DNA of 64,000 nucleotides from Aquariibacter sp964433315 (GCA_964433315.1 CAYSQO010000002.1:50296-114295), one strand, 5' to 3'; counted from the stretch's first letter, positions 1-8,800 are shown. Translations and numbers: made by a program. The notes: generated by a model from the letters alone, not told the origin.

Positions 1-1474
1 ACTGCGGCGACACCTGCAGCACCGAAGCCTCGCGCGGATAGTCGGCACCGAAGGTGCGCAGCACGAAGACATGGACTACCGAGGCCAGGGCCACCGCCGC
101 GTTCTGCGCGAGCATCGCCTGCAGGGCCATTGTTCGATGCGCGGTAAGCCGCTTGGTCAGCGCCTCGCTGCAACCGGGTGCCCGGCGCTCCGGTGCCGCC
201 GACGACGAAGCCGAGTGCGGCTCGTCGTCGCTCGCGTCATCGGAGCTGCCCTGGTCCGTCGCGCCCTTGGAGCGGACCACGGCAGCGATGGCCTTCCGAT
301 CTTCGTCGCGCACGAGTCCGCGCATCACCTCGACATCACCGTCGCGGCCAATGGAGACGATGGCGCCAGCGTGGGCCTTCTGCTCCGGCGTCCAGATCTT
401 GAGTGCCTCGTGGATGACCTTGCGCCGGGCCGCGATGTCCTGCTCTTCCAGGTCGATCATCTCGGCCTCATCGGGCGACCACTCGGGCGCATCGTCCAGC
501 GCCTGCGCCTGCTGCTCCAGTTCGGCAGCGCGCCGGTCCAGCGCTTCGAGTTCCTCTTGCTCGGCGGCCGTGGGCTTGCGGTTGGTGTGCGCACAGGGCG
601 CAAACTGCCGCAGGGCCATCGAATCCACGCTCAGCCGCGACTCGACCCACTTCCAGCCTTCCTCGCGGACCGTGGCGGCCAGCGCCTCCAGCTTCTCCGT
701 CGCCAGCCTCTCCAGCAACGCCGGATCCGACAGGAAACGGCTCTGCTCGTCATCGAACAGGTCACGCCGCACGACACCACCTGCCGCCTCGTAGGCCTCG
801 ATGCCGACGAAGCGCACCAGCGCGCTGCCTGCCGCCTCGACCTCGCCGACCGTCAGCCGGCGCCGCAGCGCGGCCGGCGTCTTGTCCCAGGGCTGCGCGT
901 CGAACCAGGTGCGCTCCTGTACCGCGTGGTCGTCGCTCAGCGTCAGCGCCATCAGCTGATCCAGGTTGATGCCGTCCTCGCGGTACAGCGCCAGCAGCTT
1001 CGGTGACAGCGCCGACAGCTTCAAGCGCCGCTGCACCGTCAGGACCGACACGCCGAACCGCGCCGCCACGTCCTCGACGCCCTTGCCCTCGTCGATCAGC
1101 GCCTTGAACGCCTCGAACTCGTCGGCCGGATGCATGGCCTCGCGCCCGCTGTTCTCGGCGAGGCTGACCTCCAGCGCCCGCTCGGGCGGCACCAGCTCGC
1201 ATAGCACCTCGTGTTGCTTCGGCAGGCGCCCGCGCTGCTGCAACAGCAGCAGCGCGCGCCGCCGCCGCTCACCGGCCGCGACCGCGAACTTCAGCTTGCT
1301 CGACTTGCCCCGGCGGACCTCCTGCTCGGTGACCACCAGGTTGTGCAGCAAGCCCTGCGCGTCGATCAGCGCCGCCAGTTCCTCGATCTGTCCCACCGAG
1401 TGACGGCGGACGTTGAACCGCGACGGCACCAGGCTGGCCAGCGGCACCGAAAGCAACTCCTTCGTGTGTTCCAT
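1..1474 (-). CDS. parB: ParB/RepB/Spo0J-family partition protein (C-terminus cut by window edge)
   Basis: The minus strand is open from 1474 to base 1, giving about 491 residues with no stop. The N-terminus has a ParB domain: a 'LASLVPSRFNVRR' segment, then 'LIDAQGLLHNLVV', then the box 'AAGERRRRAL' near residue 65. A helix-turn-helix region follows ('EDVAARFGVSVLTVQRRLKL'), and the later half is charged and less conserved. ParB proteins bind centromere-like sites; large ParB homologues are common in ICEs, where they may act in maintenance or regulation. The start is set at ATG 1474 because GGAG lies 9 nt upstream; an in-frame ATG at 1489 is the alternative. No ParA is visible, so it may lie left of the window. 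Confidence 0.85.
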   Translation of the reverse strand, partial: MEHTKELLSVPLASLVPSRFNVRRHSVGQIEELAALIDAQGLLHNLVVTEQEVRRGKSSKLKFAVAAGERRRRALLLLQQRGRLPKQHEVLCELVPPERALEVSLAENSGREAMHPADEFEAFKALIDEGKGVEDVAARFGVSVLTVQRRLKLSALSPKLLALYREDGINLDQLMALTLSDDHAVQERTWFDAQPWDKTPAALRRRLTVGEVEAAGSALVRFVGIEAYEAAGGVVRRDLFDDEQSRFLSDPALLERLATEKLEALAATVREEGWKWVESRLSVDSMALRQFAPCAHTNRKPTAAEQEELEALDRRAAELEQQAQALDDAPEWSPDEAEMIDLEEQDIAARRKVIHEALKIWTPEQKAHAGAIVSIGRDGDVEVMRGLVRDEDRKAIAAVVRSKGATDQGSSDDASDDEPHSASSSAAPERRAPGCSEALTKRLTAHRTMALQAMLAQNAAVALASVVHVFVLRTFGADYPREASVLQVSPQ

Positions 1475-2335
1475 GATGATGAACTCCATAGGTTGATGAC
1501 ACTGCGCGACCGTCTCTCGACAACGCATCACGGCGGCACGCCGGGCCAGGGAAAGGCCCAGGTTTTGAACGGCACGGCAACTTTCCGTAAACGGCGCTGT
1601 GCCCCATCGCTGCCTTCAAGATCGCCTTGCATCAAGTCCTCGTCTCTCTTCCTGACCTGAAAACCGCCTGCCCTGTTTTCCGAGGGAGCCGGATGGGCTG
1701 TTGATCCCTCGGCGTTGGGTTGAGCGGACTGCTGCCCCGCATTCGTCGGTCGCCGTGCGAAACCGACAGCGCCGCGAACAAGCGCGGGCGCAAGGGCACC
1801 GTGGAATAGCTGGGAGGGGACCGCCGCAGGCGGGAGGGCACCGGCCTATGCCGCGAAAGGCCCTTGCGACAGCGCGCGCGGCGCTACGGTTCGCACATCG
1901 GGCGGCCGATGAACGCGGGAGTGCTCGACATCACCGCCGAGGCCGCGATTCGCGCGCAAGAGATGGCGTTCCATTCGCGTGTTAGCCCATCGTCCCACGT
2001 ACCAACGCTTACTAAAAACTTCCGCGCAGAGGTGGACAACGCGACATCTCTTGGAGTGTTCTACAACCTGTGTAGAAGCCCGTCCCGTGCGGGCCACCAC
2101 AAGCCGCCTGTCCGAGCGGATCGTGTCGTTCCCTTTCATCGCTTGGAGCAGGTATGCGCCGTTTCCACGAGGCGCCAGCCGCAGCCGTTGCGGCATTGAA
2201 GGCGCCACAGTTGCTGGATGACCGTCGCACCGCGACGGCAAGGCGGCGCGCGCCGGGGCCAATCAAAGCGAGGGGCATCCGGTGAACCGCGCGACACGCC
2301 CTGGCCTGCCTCGGCGTGTCGTGCCAGGAGACGCC
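1475..2335. other. Intergenic region, no convincing gene
   Basis: About 860 bases between the divergent parB and small-gene/luxR units. Frames longer than 60 codons exist on both strands, but they are arginine/proline-rich, carry no recognisable motif and lack good ribosome-binding sites. The only structure I can support is a perfect palindrome at 2059-2077. It probably carries the promoters for the flanking divergent genes. Confidence 0.5.
2059..2077. promoter_or_regulatory. Perfect 7-bp inverted repeat, possible regulator site
   Basis: TTCTACA and TGTAGAA are separated by 5 bases (ACCTG). The 19-bp dyad has the size of a lux-box-type or tetrameric repressor operator and lies about 260 bp upstream of the small gene that precedes the LuxR-type regulator. 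A short RNA hairpin is the alternative. No function can be read directly. Confidence 0.3.
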
Positions 2336-2632
2336 ATGGGGACGGCGACAAACGGGGCAACGTCAAAGGGCGCTCGAACCCTGTGCGCCGAAGGCCGGAG
2401 GGGGGAAGTCCGGTTCTTCCTACAGCGCGTAGCAGGAGGTCTCTATGTCGAACGAGAGGAAATCCCACGACGAGGGCTGCGAACGCAGCAGTCCGTCCAG
2501 TTCGCGGACGCGGAGCACTTCAGGCGGTGGTGTGACAACGACCCCATCCGCTTCGAGCACCCGCTGCTCCACATCAGCCTCAAGCGAGACGCCGACGAGC
2601 TCTGGCGAAGCAGCGACGCCAGCGAAACCTGA
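2336..2632 (+). CDS. Small conserved-looking protein upstream of the LuxR-type regulator
   Basis: A 98-residue protein starting at ATG 2336 with AGGAG 5 nt upstream. I do not recognise a named family. The C-terminal two thirds look like a folded protein, for example 'FFLQRVAGGLYVEREEIPRR' and 'DAEHFRRWCDNDPIRFEHP'. Third codon positions from about 2490 to 2632 are almost all G or C, as in the flanking true genes, whereas the overlapping luxR-frame extension has many A/T third positions. It ends 22 bases before the preferred luxR start, so the two are probably co-transcribed and perhaps translationally linked. Confidence 0.6.
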   Translation: MGTATNGATSKGARTLCAEGRRGEVRFFLQRVAGGLYVEREEIPRRGLRTQQSVQFADAEHFRRWCDNDPIRFEHPLLHISLKRDADELWRSSDASET

Positions 2633-2654
2633 GGGCCCGGCGCTGGCGCGGATC

Positions 2655-3395
2655 GTGGCGGCTGCGAACTACACCGATCACGTCGCTGCCATCGCCGAAC
2701 GCATTGGCGAAGCCATGGACCAGGCCACGGTTCACGGGCTGCTCGTCGATGGCGTCCATGCCCTCGGCGCCGAGCACGCGGTCTTCGTCAGCTTCATCCG
2801 CGACAACGCCGATCTTTCTACCTGCCGCTTCATGCTGGTGTGCGAGCCCGGCTGGTGCCAGCGATACCTTGAGGCCGGCTGCTTCGCCCACGACCCATGG
2901 CTGGCCTACGCGGCGCACCATTCGGAGCCGATCCCGGCCAGTTCACTGCCGGTGCTCGACGCCGAGGGCCAGCGAGTGATTGCGCTGGCCCAGCAGAATG
3001 GCTTTGCATCTGCAGCCCTCGTGCCGGCCCACTCGGGCGCCGGCCACTCGCGGATCAGTCTGCTCTGCCTCGGATCACCCCAACCCGGCTTCTTCGACGG
3101 CGAAGGGTTCGGCCGCTTCCGCCTCGGGGCCCGCCTGCTCGCCGCCGAGTTGCACGACTGGTGGCTGGCCCGCATCCGGCGCGAGCTGATCGTCAAGGCC
3201 CGCATCACGCAGGCCGACCTGGAGTTGCTCCGGCACGAGCATCAAGGCCACAGCAGCAAGCGCATCGCGGCTGAACTGAACGTCAGCAAGAGTTCGATCA
3301 ACTCCCGCTTCCAGCGCATGAACATGAAGCTGGGGGTGCCCAATCGCCGGTTGGCAACACGCCTTGCCGTCGAGTGCGGCCTGTTGATTGGCTAA
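2655..3395 (+). CDS. LuxR-family transcriptional regulator (autoinducer-binding-like plus HTH)
   Basis: From GTG 2655 the protein is 246 residues, the usual length of LuxR-type regulators. Residues about 10-165 resemble an autoinducer-binding domain ('FMLVCEPGWCQRYLEAGCF', 'DPWLAYAAHHSEPI'). The C-terminus is a GerE-type HTH ('GHSSKRIAAELNVSKSSINS' then 'KLGVPNRRLATRLAVECGLL'). No LuxI synthase is visible, so this is a solo-type regulator. The frame is open upstream to ATG 2445, which has a strong AGGAGGT, but that extension is Ser/Thr-rich low complexity and lies over another gene's well-coded frame. I therefore prefer 2655. Its 3' end overlaps the convergent rhodanese gene by 4 bases. It may control transfer genes, but this is inference. 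Confidence 0.75.
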   Translation: MAAANYTDHVAAIAERIGEAMDQATVHGLLVDGVHALGAEHAVFVSFIRDNADLSTCRFMLVCEPGWCQRYLEAGCFAHDPWLAYAAHHSEPIPASSLPVLDAEGQRVIALAQQNGFASAALVPAHSGAGHSRISLLCLGSPQPGFFDGEGFGRFRLGARLLAAELHDWWLARIRRELIVKARITQADLELLRHEHQGHSSKRIAAELNVSKSSINSRFQRMNMKLGVPNRRLATRLAVECGLLIG

Positions 3396-4516
3396 GTCGC
3401 CACGACTTCAGGCATCGGTTGCCACGCCTGCACCGCCAGAGCCAGTTGGTCCTGCTTCAGCGAGTCGGCCACCAGGGGCACGAGTCCATTCGACTTGGCC
3501 GTCCGTAGCGAGAGTCGTGCGGATTGCCGTCGATCGAGGTAGTCGGTCAGCACGCTGGCGACCAGGCCAGCCAGCTCACGCAGGGACAGCTCCCTCCAGC
3601 GCTGGATCAAGCGGCCTTCCGGAGGTGGGCTCCACGAGGCGATCACATCGACGGCATCCGAAGGCCAAGCCCAGGCCGGTTCGTCTTCGATCCACCGGTT
3701 GACGCGCTCTTCGATCGGCGCCTCCAACGGAGCTGCTGGCGCTGCGCCGATCGCATCGGCCATTGATCCTGGCAACTGCAGTTCACCGACTTGAGCCTCG
3801 ACATCGCCGATCCAGACGGGTCGCCGTGGATCGACAGAACGTAGTCGTTGGAGCAACTGGCTCTCGAACCACGCCTGCGAGGGTTGCTGCGCTGCACAGC
3901 ACGAGATCGAACCACGCCGCCGCACCATCAGCGCTTCGATGTTCAGCACCTGATGGCCAACGGTGGACATCGCGTTCAAGACGCGGTCGGCTTCGCAACC
4001 CAGCGACGTGGCGACCACGCGGAACGTCGCCATCCTGGGTAGAACCTCCAGGCCGGCCTGCACCCAGCGGCGGTAGTTGATCCATCCTCCGGGAAGCACA
4101 TCGACGCTCCAGCCGCGCCATCGAAGCGCCCGCGCGACAGGCAGGCTGTCGAGCCCACCGCGTCCACAGTAGACGAGGATGGCCTGATCCAGCTTCAACG
4201 GCGCAACAAGTGCAGCGAGCGAAGCCGGCAACTCCGCGTCGCCTGCACTGTCCTGGGCCGTCAATGCTCGGTCTTGAGAGTCGGAGTGCCCTGTTGCCAG
4301 AGGCCCCTGGCTGACCACGGCCGGTGAAAACTGCACCGCGCCAGGGATGTGATCCTCGTCGTATTCCTGCGGCGTTCGCACGTCGATGACAAGCGCGTAG
4401 TGCGAGAAGTCCTGGACCTCGATCGCATGCGGATGGAAGGCACCGGCCAGGGATTCGATCTCGGGCGGCTTGTTCGGCTTGCGCGCGCGATCCGATGATT
4501 CTTGACCCGAAGTCAT
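3392..4516 (-). CDS. Rhodanese-domain protein resembling tRNA 2-selenouridine synthase (MnmH/YbbB), ATP site degraded
   Basis: 374 residues, close to the usual length of MnmH. The N-terminal rhodanese domain has 'ALVIDVRTPQEYDEDHIPGA' and the active-site loop 'LVYCGRGGLDS', which keeps the catalytic Cys (about residue 116). The second half keeps MnmH-like landmarks: 'QVLNIEAL', 'QPSQAWFESQL', 'RRPVWIGD', 'LPGSMADAI'. The family's GxxGxGKT P-loop should follow 'MATFRVV', but the sequence is 'ATSLGCEADRVLNAM', with no Gly-Lys-Thr. True MnmH swaps sulfur for selenium in tRNA wobble uridine; this copy probably cannot bind ATP in the normal way. Its start codon lies inside the 26-bp operator upstream of the transfer operon, so its expression is probably tied to conjugation control. 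Function unknown. Confidence 0.7.
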   Translation of the reverse strand: MTSGQESSDRARKPNKPPEIESLAGAFHPHAIEVQDFSHYALVIDVRTPQEYDEDHIPGAVQFSPAVVSQGPLATGHSDSQDRALTAQDSAGDAELPASLAALVAPLKLDQAILVYCGRGGLDSLPVARALRWRGWSVDVLPGGWINYRRWVQAGLEVLPRMATFRVVATSLGCEADRVLNAMSTVGHQVLNIEALMVRRRGSISCCAAQQPSQAWFESQLLQRLRSVDPRRPVWIGDVEAQVGELQLPGSMADAIGAAPAAPLEAPIEERVNRWIEDEPAWAWPSDAVDVIASWSPPPEGRLIQRWRELSLRELAGLVASVLTDYLDRRQSARLSLRTAKSNGLVPLVADSLKQDQLALAVQAWQPMPEVVAT

Positions 4517-4547
4517 CGCGTGAAGTGGTGGGTGGGGAACCTAGAGT
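4493..4547 (+). promoter_or_regulatory. Operator copy A (26-bp palindrome 4493-4518) and transfer-operon promoter
   Basis: The palindrome runs CGATGATTC...GAAGTCATCG at 4493-4518. A 23-bp gap then leads to TAGAGT at 4542-4547, the likely -10 of the transfer operon, whose first ATG is at 4616. Operator, 23-bp gap and -10 recur identically in spacing at 35322-35376. No good -35 hexamer is seen, which would fit control by a DNA-binding protein. The palindrome also covers the start codon of the divergent rhodanese gene. Confidence 0.6.
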
Positions 4548-4615
4548 TTCCGAACGGGGCGCGGTGGTGCCCCCTGACACGAAGCCCCTCGGTCTCCTCT
4601 ACCTAAGGACCCGCC

Positions 4616-5179
4616 ATGGAAGCAAACAGCACTCTAGACCGGCCCTGCCGCGCTGCCAAGCGGGGCATGCTCGCGCACTTCTTCGCCGTCCTGCTGGCGT
4701 TCGCAGCGCTCTTCGGCGCGAGCACGCCGGCCCACGCCGTGGACGGCTGCAAGGTCCTGCTCTGCCTTGCTGCCCCGAGCTGGCGCTCGATTCCCGAGTG
4801 CGTGCCGACGATCAACCAGTTGCACCGCGACCTGGCACGCGGCAAGCCCTTCCCGGTCTGCTCGATGGCCGGCGCCGGCAACTCGGCGAACAACACCTGG
4901 GCCAGCGCACCCGGCTACTGCCCGCCGCAGTACACCCGCGTCTTCGACGGTGAGAGCGGGCCGATCTACACCTGCGACTATGCCGGCGCCGTCACGGTGA
5001 ACATCAACGGTGCGCCCTTCACCCGGACGTGGTGGAACGCGGGCGGCGACACGGTCACCGAGTTCACCCCGGCCGCGAAGGCCCAGCTCGGCACCTGGGA
5101 CACCAAGTTCGACGACGACTACGCCGCGTGGTTCGCCGCGCTGCCGCCGCCGGCACCTGTCGCCGAGTCCGGCTATTGA
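4616..5179 (+). CDS. trbM: TrbM-family conjugation protein, first gene of the transfer operon
   Basis: 187 residues with a signal peptide (hydrophobic stretch about residues 20-40, cut after 'STPAHA'). The mature start 'DGCKVLLCLAAPSWRSIPEC' followed by 'LARGKPFPVC' is the cysteine-rich signature of TrbM/KikA-type proteins, which are exported and assist mating-channel assembly. ATG 4616 has AAGGA upstream. The end of the gene is 11 bases from virB1. The exact role of TrbM proteins in the channel is not settled. Confidence 0.8.
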   Translation: MEANSTLDRPCRAAKRGMLAHFFAVLLAFAALFGASTPAHAVDGCKVLLCLAAPSWRSIPECVPTINQLHRDLARGKPFPVCSMAGAGNSANNTWASAPGYCPPQYTRVFDGESGPIYTCDYAGAVTVNINGAPFTRTWWNAGGDTVTEFTPAAKAQLGTWDTKFDDDYAAWFAALPPPAPVAESGY

Positions 5180-5190
5180 GGCAGTCCGCC

Positions 5191-5685
5191 ATGGATGCGT
5201 CCGCCTTCCTCGCGCTGGCGCTGGCTTGTGCACCCCAGGTGCACGCCGACACGGCGCGGGCCCTGGTCAGCGTCGAGAGCGCCTTCAACCCTTGGGCGAT
5301 CGGCGTGGTGGGTGGTGCGCTCGTGCGCCAGCCACGCCACCGCTCCGAGGCGCTGGCCACGGCCAAGGCCCTGCAGGCGTCCGGCTGGAACTTCAGCGTC
5401 GGCCTCGGGCAGATCAACGTCGGCAACTTCGAGCGCCTCGGTCTGACCGTGGAAACCGCCTTCGAACCGTGCGCCAACCTGGCCGCCATGCAGACGGTGC
5501 TCGCCGAGTGCTTCGACCGCGCGAGCGGATCCGCGTCGAAGGCGGTCGATCAGGTCGCCCTGCGCCAGGCCCTGTCCTGCTACTACAGCGGCAACTTCGA
5601 CACGGGCTTCCGCCACGGCTACGTGCACAAGGTCATCGTCGCCGCACGTGCCGTCCCCACCGATCAACCGAAGGAGCAGCTATGA
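5191..5685 (+). CDS. virB1: VirB1-like lytic transglycosylase
   Basis: 164 residues of the SLT fold: 'ALVSVESAFNPWAIGVVGG' carries the catalytic Glu, and 'FSVGLGQINVGNFERLGL' is the second SLT motif, followed by 'ALSCYYSGNFDTGF'. These enzymes open local holes in peptidoglycan for the secretion channel. The start is ATG 5191, which leaves a weak hydrophobic N-terminus that may act as an export signal. The gene ends in an ATGA overlap with virB2, indicating coupled translation. Confidence 0.88.
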   Translation: MDASAFLALALACAPQVHADTARALVSVESAFNPWAIGVVGGALVRQPRHRSEALATAKALQASGWNFSVGLGQINVGNFERLGLTVETAFEPCANLAAMQTVLAECFDRASGSASKAVDQVALRQALSCYYSGNFDTGFRHGYVHKVIVAARAVPTDQPKEQL

Positions 5686-5972
5686 GCACCCTCGCATCCA
5701 TCCGGCGCGCCGCGCCGGCCCTGGCCGCCATCGTTCCGGCCCTGCTGTCGCAGGCGGCCCTCGCCCAGGGCTTCGACAAGATCAACACCACGGTCACGAA
5801 CGTCAACACCATCCTGGTGACGATCTCGATCGCGGTCGTGACGATCGCGATCATCTGGGCCGGCTTCAAGATGATCTTCCAGGGTGCCCGCCTGGCCGAT
5901 GTCGCCAACGTGCTCATCGGCGGCACCCTGGTCGGCGGCGCTGCCGCCTTTGCCAGCTACATCGTCACCTGA
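5682..5972 (+). CDS. virB2: VirB2-like pilin precursor
   Basis: 96 residues with a long signal sequence ending 'SQAALAQ', then two hydrophobic helices ('TILVTISIAVVTIAIIWAGF' and 'VLIGGTLVGGAAAFASYIV'). This is the standard layout of the conjugative pilin that is cleaved and polymerised into the pilus. The ATG overlaps the virB1 stop. The position between virB1 and virB3 supports the call. Confidence 0.88.
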   Translation: MSTLASIRRAAPALAAIVPALLSQAALAQGFDKINTTVTNVNTILVTISIAVVTIAIIWAGFKMIFQGARLADVANVLIGGTLVGGAAAFASYIVT

Positions 5973-6000
5973 CGGACTGACGAAAGACAGGGGCCCGACC

Positions 6001-6333
6001 ATGCAAGGCGAAGCCATCTACAAGGGCGCCACGCGCCCGGCCATGAAGCTGGGCATCCCGCTCGTGCCGCTGGTGGTGCTGTTCGGCACCGGCATGCTGC
6101 TGATCATGTGGGGCGGCACCCTGGTGAGCTGGTGGATCGCCCTCGGCGTGGTCGTCGCCTTCGTTCCGGCGCTGCTGTGGATGCGCTTCGTCACCTCCAA
6201 GGATGACCAACGCTTCCGCCAGATGTTCGTCGCCATGAAGCTGCGTCTGCACGACCGCAACCGCCGCTTCTGGCATGCGCGCAGCTACGCGCCGACCCTC
6301 TACCGGGGAGCTCGAGATGCTTGGCATGTCTAA
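6001..6333 (+). CDS. virB3: VirB3-like inner-membrane channel protein
   Basis: 110 residues: an N-terminal 'GATRPAMKLGIPLVPLVVLF' segment, two adjacent membrane helices (about residues 17-60), then a basic cytoplasmic tail. VirB3 anchors the pilus assembly platform next to the VirB4 ATPase. The start is ATG 6001, 28 bases after virB2. The 3' end overlaps virB4 by 17 bases, so the two are probably translated together. Confidence 0.85.
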   Translation: MQGEAIYKGATRPAMKLGIPLVPLVVLFGTGMLLIMWGGTLVSWWIALGVVVAFVPALLWMRFVTSKDDQRFRQMFVAMKLRLHDRNRRFWHARSYAPTLYRGARDAWHV

Positions 6334-8800
6334 GGCCAACGGCGCAGATACGCGGCCGGGCCGCAGTGGCCTCAGGCCCCGGCACTGGGCGCAGGCCCAG
6401 GCGGAGAACCCGCTGGCGCGCTTCATTCCGTTCTCGTCGCTGGTGAGCGCGCACGACGTGATCACACGCGGCGGCGACTATCTGCGCGTCTGGCGGATCG
6501 ACGGCGTGGCCTTCGAGTGTGCCGACGACCACCAGATCGGCGAGCGGCACGAAGCTCTGTGCAGCCTGCTGCGCAACCTGGCCGGCGGGCAGTGGGCAGT
6601 GTGGACCCACCGTTTGCACCGTGTGGTCACCGACAGCCTGCAGGACCCGGCGCAGGCCGGTTTCGCACGGGACCTGTCCCAGGCCTACCAGGCCAAGCTT
6701 GGCGAGCGCCGGATGATGAGCAACGAGCTCTACCTGACGCTGGTCTACCGGCCCAACGTGTCCCGAGTGAGCCGCGCCCTGCAGTCCACGCAGCGCACCC
6801 GCGCCGCCATCGCGGAAGCCCAGGCCGAGGCCCTGCGCGTGATGGAAGAGCGCACCGCCTTGGTCGGCCGGGTGCTGCGAGGATTTGGCCCCGAACTGCT
6901 GGGGACCCGCGAGCGCCGCGGCCGGACCTACTCCGAGGTGGCCGAGTTCCTGGGCTACCTCGTCAACGGTTGCTGGCGACCGGTTCCGATGACCGCCGGC
7001 CCGCTGTACCGGACGCTGCCGACCGCGCGCCTGTTCTTCGGTGGCGACAAGCTCGAACTCCGCCAGGGCGACCAACGCCGCTATGCGGCCCTGGTGGACA
7101 TCAAGGAGTACGCCGACGCCGTGGAGCCCGGCATCCTCAACGCGCTGCTCTACGAGGCCAGCGAGTTCATCGAGACGCAGAGCTTCTCGATCCTGCCGCG
7201 CCGCGAGGCCATGCGCGCGCTGGAGCTGCAGCGCGACCAGCTGATCGCCAGCGACGACGTGGTGGCGAGTCAGGTCGCGGAGATGGACGTGGCACTGAAC
7301 GAACTCGGCGACGGCCAGTTCTGCATGGGCGAGTACCACTACAGCCTGGTCGTCTTCGGCGAGGACGTGGCCGATGCCGGCCGCCGTGCGGCGCAGGCGA
7401 TCGGCGCTGTCGGCGAGGCCTCCAGCCTGCAGATGTCTCCGGTGGACCTGGTGGCCGATGCCGCCTGGTTCGCCCAGATGCCAGGCAACTGGCAATGGCG
7501 CCCCCGGGATGCCAAGCTCAGCTCACGGGCCTTCGCGGCACTGTCCAGCGGCCACAACTTCGCCCGCGGCAAACGCGACGGCAACCCCTGGGGCGAGGCG
7601 CTGGCCCTGCTGCGCACGCCCTCGGGCCAGCCCTTCTACCTGAACCTGCACAGCAGCCCGGAAGGTGAAGACTCCGCCGACAAGAAGCTGCCGGGCAACA
7701 CGCTGATCATCGGCTCGACCGGCGTCGGCAAGACGACGCTGGAGATGTTCCTGCTGACGCTGACGCGCAAGTGGGATCCGGCACCGCGCCTGGTGCTGTT
7801 CGACCTGGACCGCGGCTGCGAGATCGCGATCCGTGCGCTGGGTGGGCGGTACTTCACCCTTGAAGCCGGCAAGCCCACCGGCTGCAACCCGCTGCAGCGC
7901 GAGCCGACACCGGCGCGCATCCAGTTCTGGGAGCAGTTGATCCGTACCTGCATCGCCACGCCGGCCATGCCGCTGCTGCCGGCCGACGAGCGCGCCATCG
8001 CCGATGCGGTCAAGGCCGTGGCGATGATGCCGGCGCCACTGCGCCGCTTCTCGACCGTGCGGCAGAACTTGCCCAAGGCGGGCGAGAACAGCCTCTTCGA
8101 GCGGCTCGGCCGCTGGTGCCAGGGTGGCGCGCTGGGCTGGGTCTTCGACCAGGCAGACGACCGCCTGCTCGACCTGAACGCCGCCAACGTCATCGGGTTC
8201 GACACCACCGAGTTCCTCGACCTCCCCGAAGTCCGCACGCCGGTCATGATGTACCTGCTGCAGGTGATGGAAGAACTCGTCAACGGCGAGCGGCTGATCT
8301 ACGTGATCTCGGAGTTCTGGAAGGCGCTGAGCCACGAGATCTTCAGCGACTTCGCCAAGCAGAAGCAGAAGACGATCCGCAAGCAGAACGGCCTGGGGAT
8401 CTTCGACACCCAGAGTCCGTCCGACGTGCTGCGCCACGCCATCGGCCGCACGATGATCGAACAGAGCGTGACCAAGATCTTCCTCGCCAACCCGGAGGCG
8501 GTGCGCGAGGAATACGTCGACGGCTTCGGGCTGACGCAGGCCGAGTTCGACATCGTGCGCAGCCTCGGCGCGCAGGGCGGCCGGCGCTTCCTCGTGAAGC
8601 AAGGCCACGCCAGCGCGATCTGCGAGCTGGACCTCGCCGGGCTCGAGGACTTCATCACCGTGCTCTCGGCCACCACCGATAACGTGGCCCTGCTCGATGC
8701 CGTGCGCGAGCGGCATGGCAACGATCCGTTTCAATGGCTTCCGGTTCTCCTTCGTGAGGTTCACGATCGCAGGTTTCGTACCTCCAGGAGAGCCGCATGA
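6317..8800 (+). CDS. virB4: VirB4-like ATPase of the mating channel
   Basis: 827 residues from ATG 6317, with GGGGAG 6 nt upstream. The N-terminal CagE/VirB4 domain is followed by the Walker A motif 'IIGSTGVGKTTL' at about residues 463-474. Walker B-like 'RLIYVISEFWKAL' and the C-terminal 'TQSPSDVLRH' region of VirB4/TrbE ATPases are present. VirB4 is the universal motor of pilus biogenesis and substrate transfer. It overlaps virB3 upstream and shares ATGA with the next gene. Confidence 0.93.
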   Translation: MLGMSKANGADTRPGRSGLRPRHWAQAQAENPLARFIPFSSLVSAHDVITRGGDYLRVWRIDGVAFECADDHQIGERHEALCSLLRNLAGGQWAVWTHRLHRVVTDSLQDPAQAGFARDLSQAYQAKLGERRMMSNELYLTLVYRPNVSRVSRALQSTQRTRAAIAEAQAEALRVMEERTALVGRVLRGFGPELLGTRERRGRTYSEVAEFLGYLVNGCWRPVPMTAGPLYRTLPTARLFFGGDKLELRQGDQRRYAALVDIKEYADAVEPGILNALLYEASEFIETQSFSILPRREAMRALELQRDQLIASDDVVASQVAEMDVALNELGDGQFCMGEYHYSLVVFGEDVADAGRRAAQAIGAVGEASSLQMSPVDLVADAAWFAQMPGNWQWRPRDAKLSSRAFAALSSGHNFARGKRDGNPWGEALALLRTPSGQPFYLNLHSSPEGEDSADKKLPGNTLIIGSTGVGKTTLEMFLLTLTRKWDPAPRLVLFDLDRGCEIAIRALGGRYFTLEAGKPTGCNPLQREPTPARIQFWEQLIRTCIATPAMPLLPADERAIADAVKAVAMMPAPLRRFSTVRQNLPKAGENSLFERLGRWCQGGALGWVFDQADDRLLDLNAANVIGFDTTEFLDLPEVRTPVMMYLLQVMEELVNGERLIYVISEFWKALSHEIFSDFAKQKQKTIRKQNGLGIFDTQSPSDVLRHAIGRTMIEQSVTKIFLANPEAVREEYVDGFGLTQAEFDIVRSLGAQGGRRFLVKQGHASAICELDLAGLEDFITVLSATTDNVALLDAVRERHGNDPFQWLPVLLREVHDRRFRTSRRAA

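Noticed and set aside
54..1006. Long plus-strand frames opposite parB
   Set aside because: They are antisense to a clear ParB-family frame that runs through to the window edge, and have no motif or ribosome-binding site.
1846..2262. A 138-codon minus-strand frame in the parB-luxR gap
   Set aside because: Arg/Ala/Pro-biased composition, no plausible start signal, no family resemblance.
2445..2654. N-terminal extension of the LuxR-type protein from ATG 2445
   Set aside because: The ribosome-binding site is good, but the extension is low-complexity Ser/Thr and lies over a frame with much stronger coding signals.
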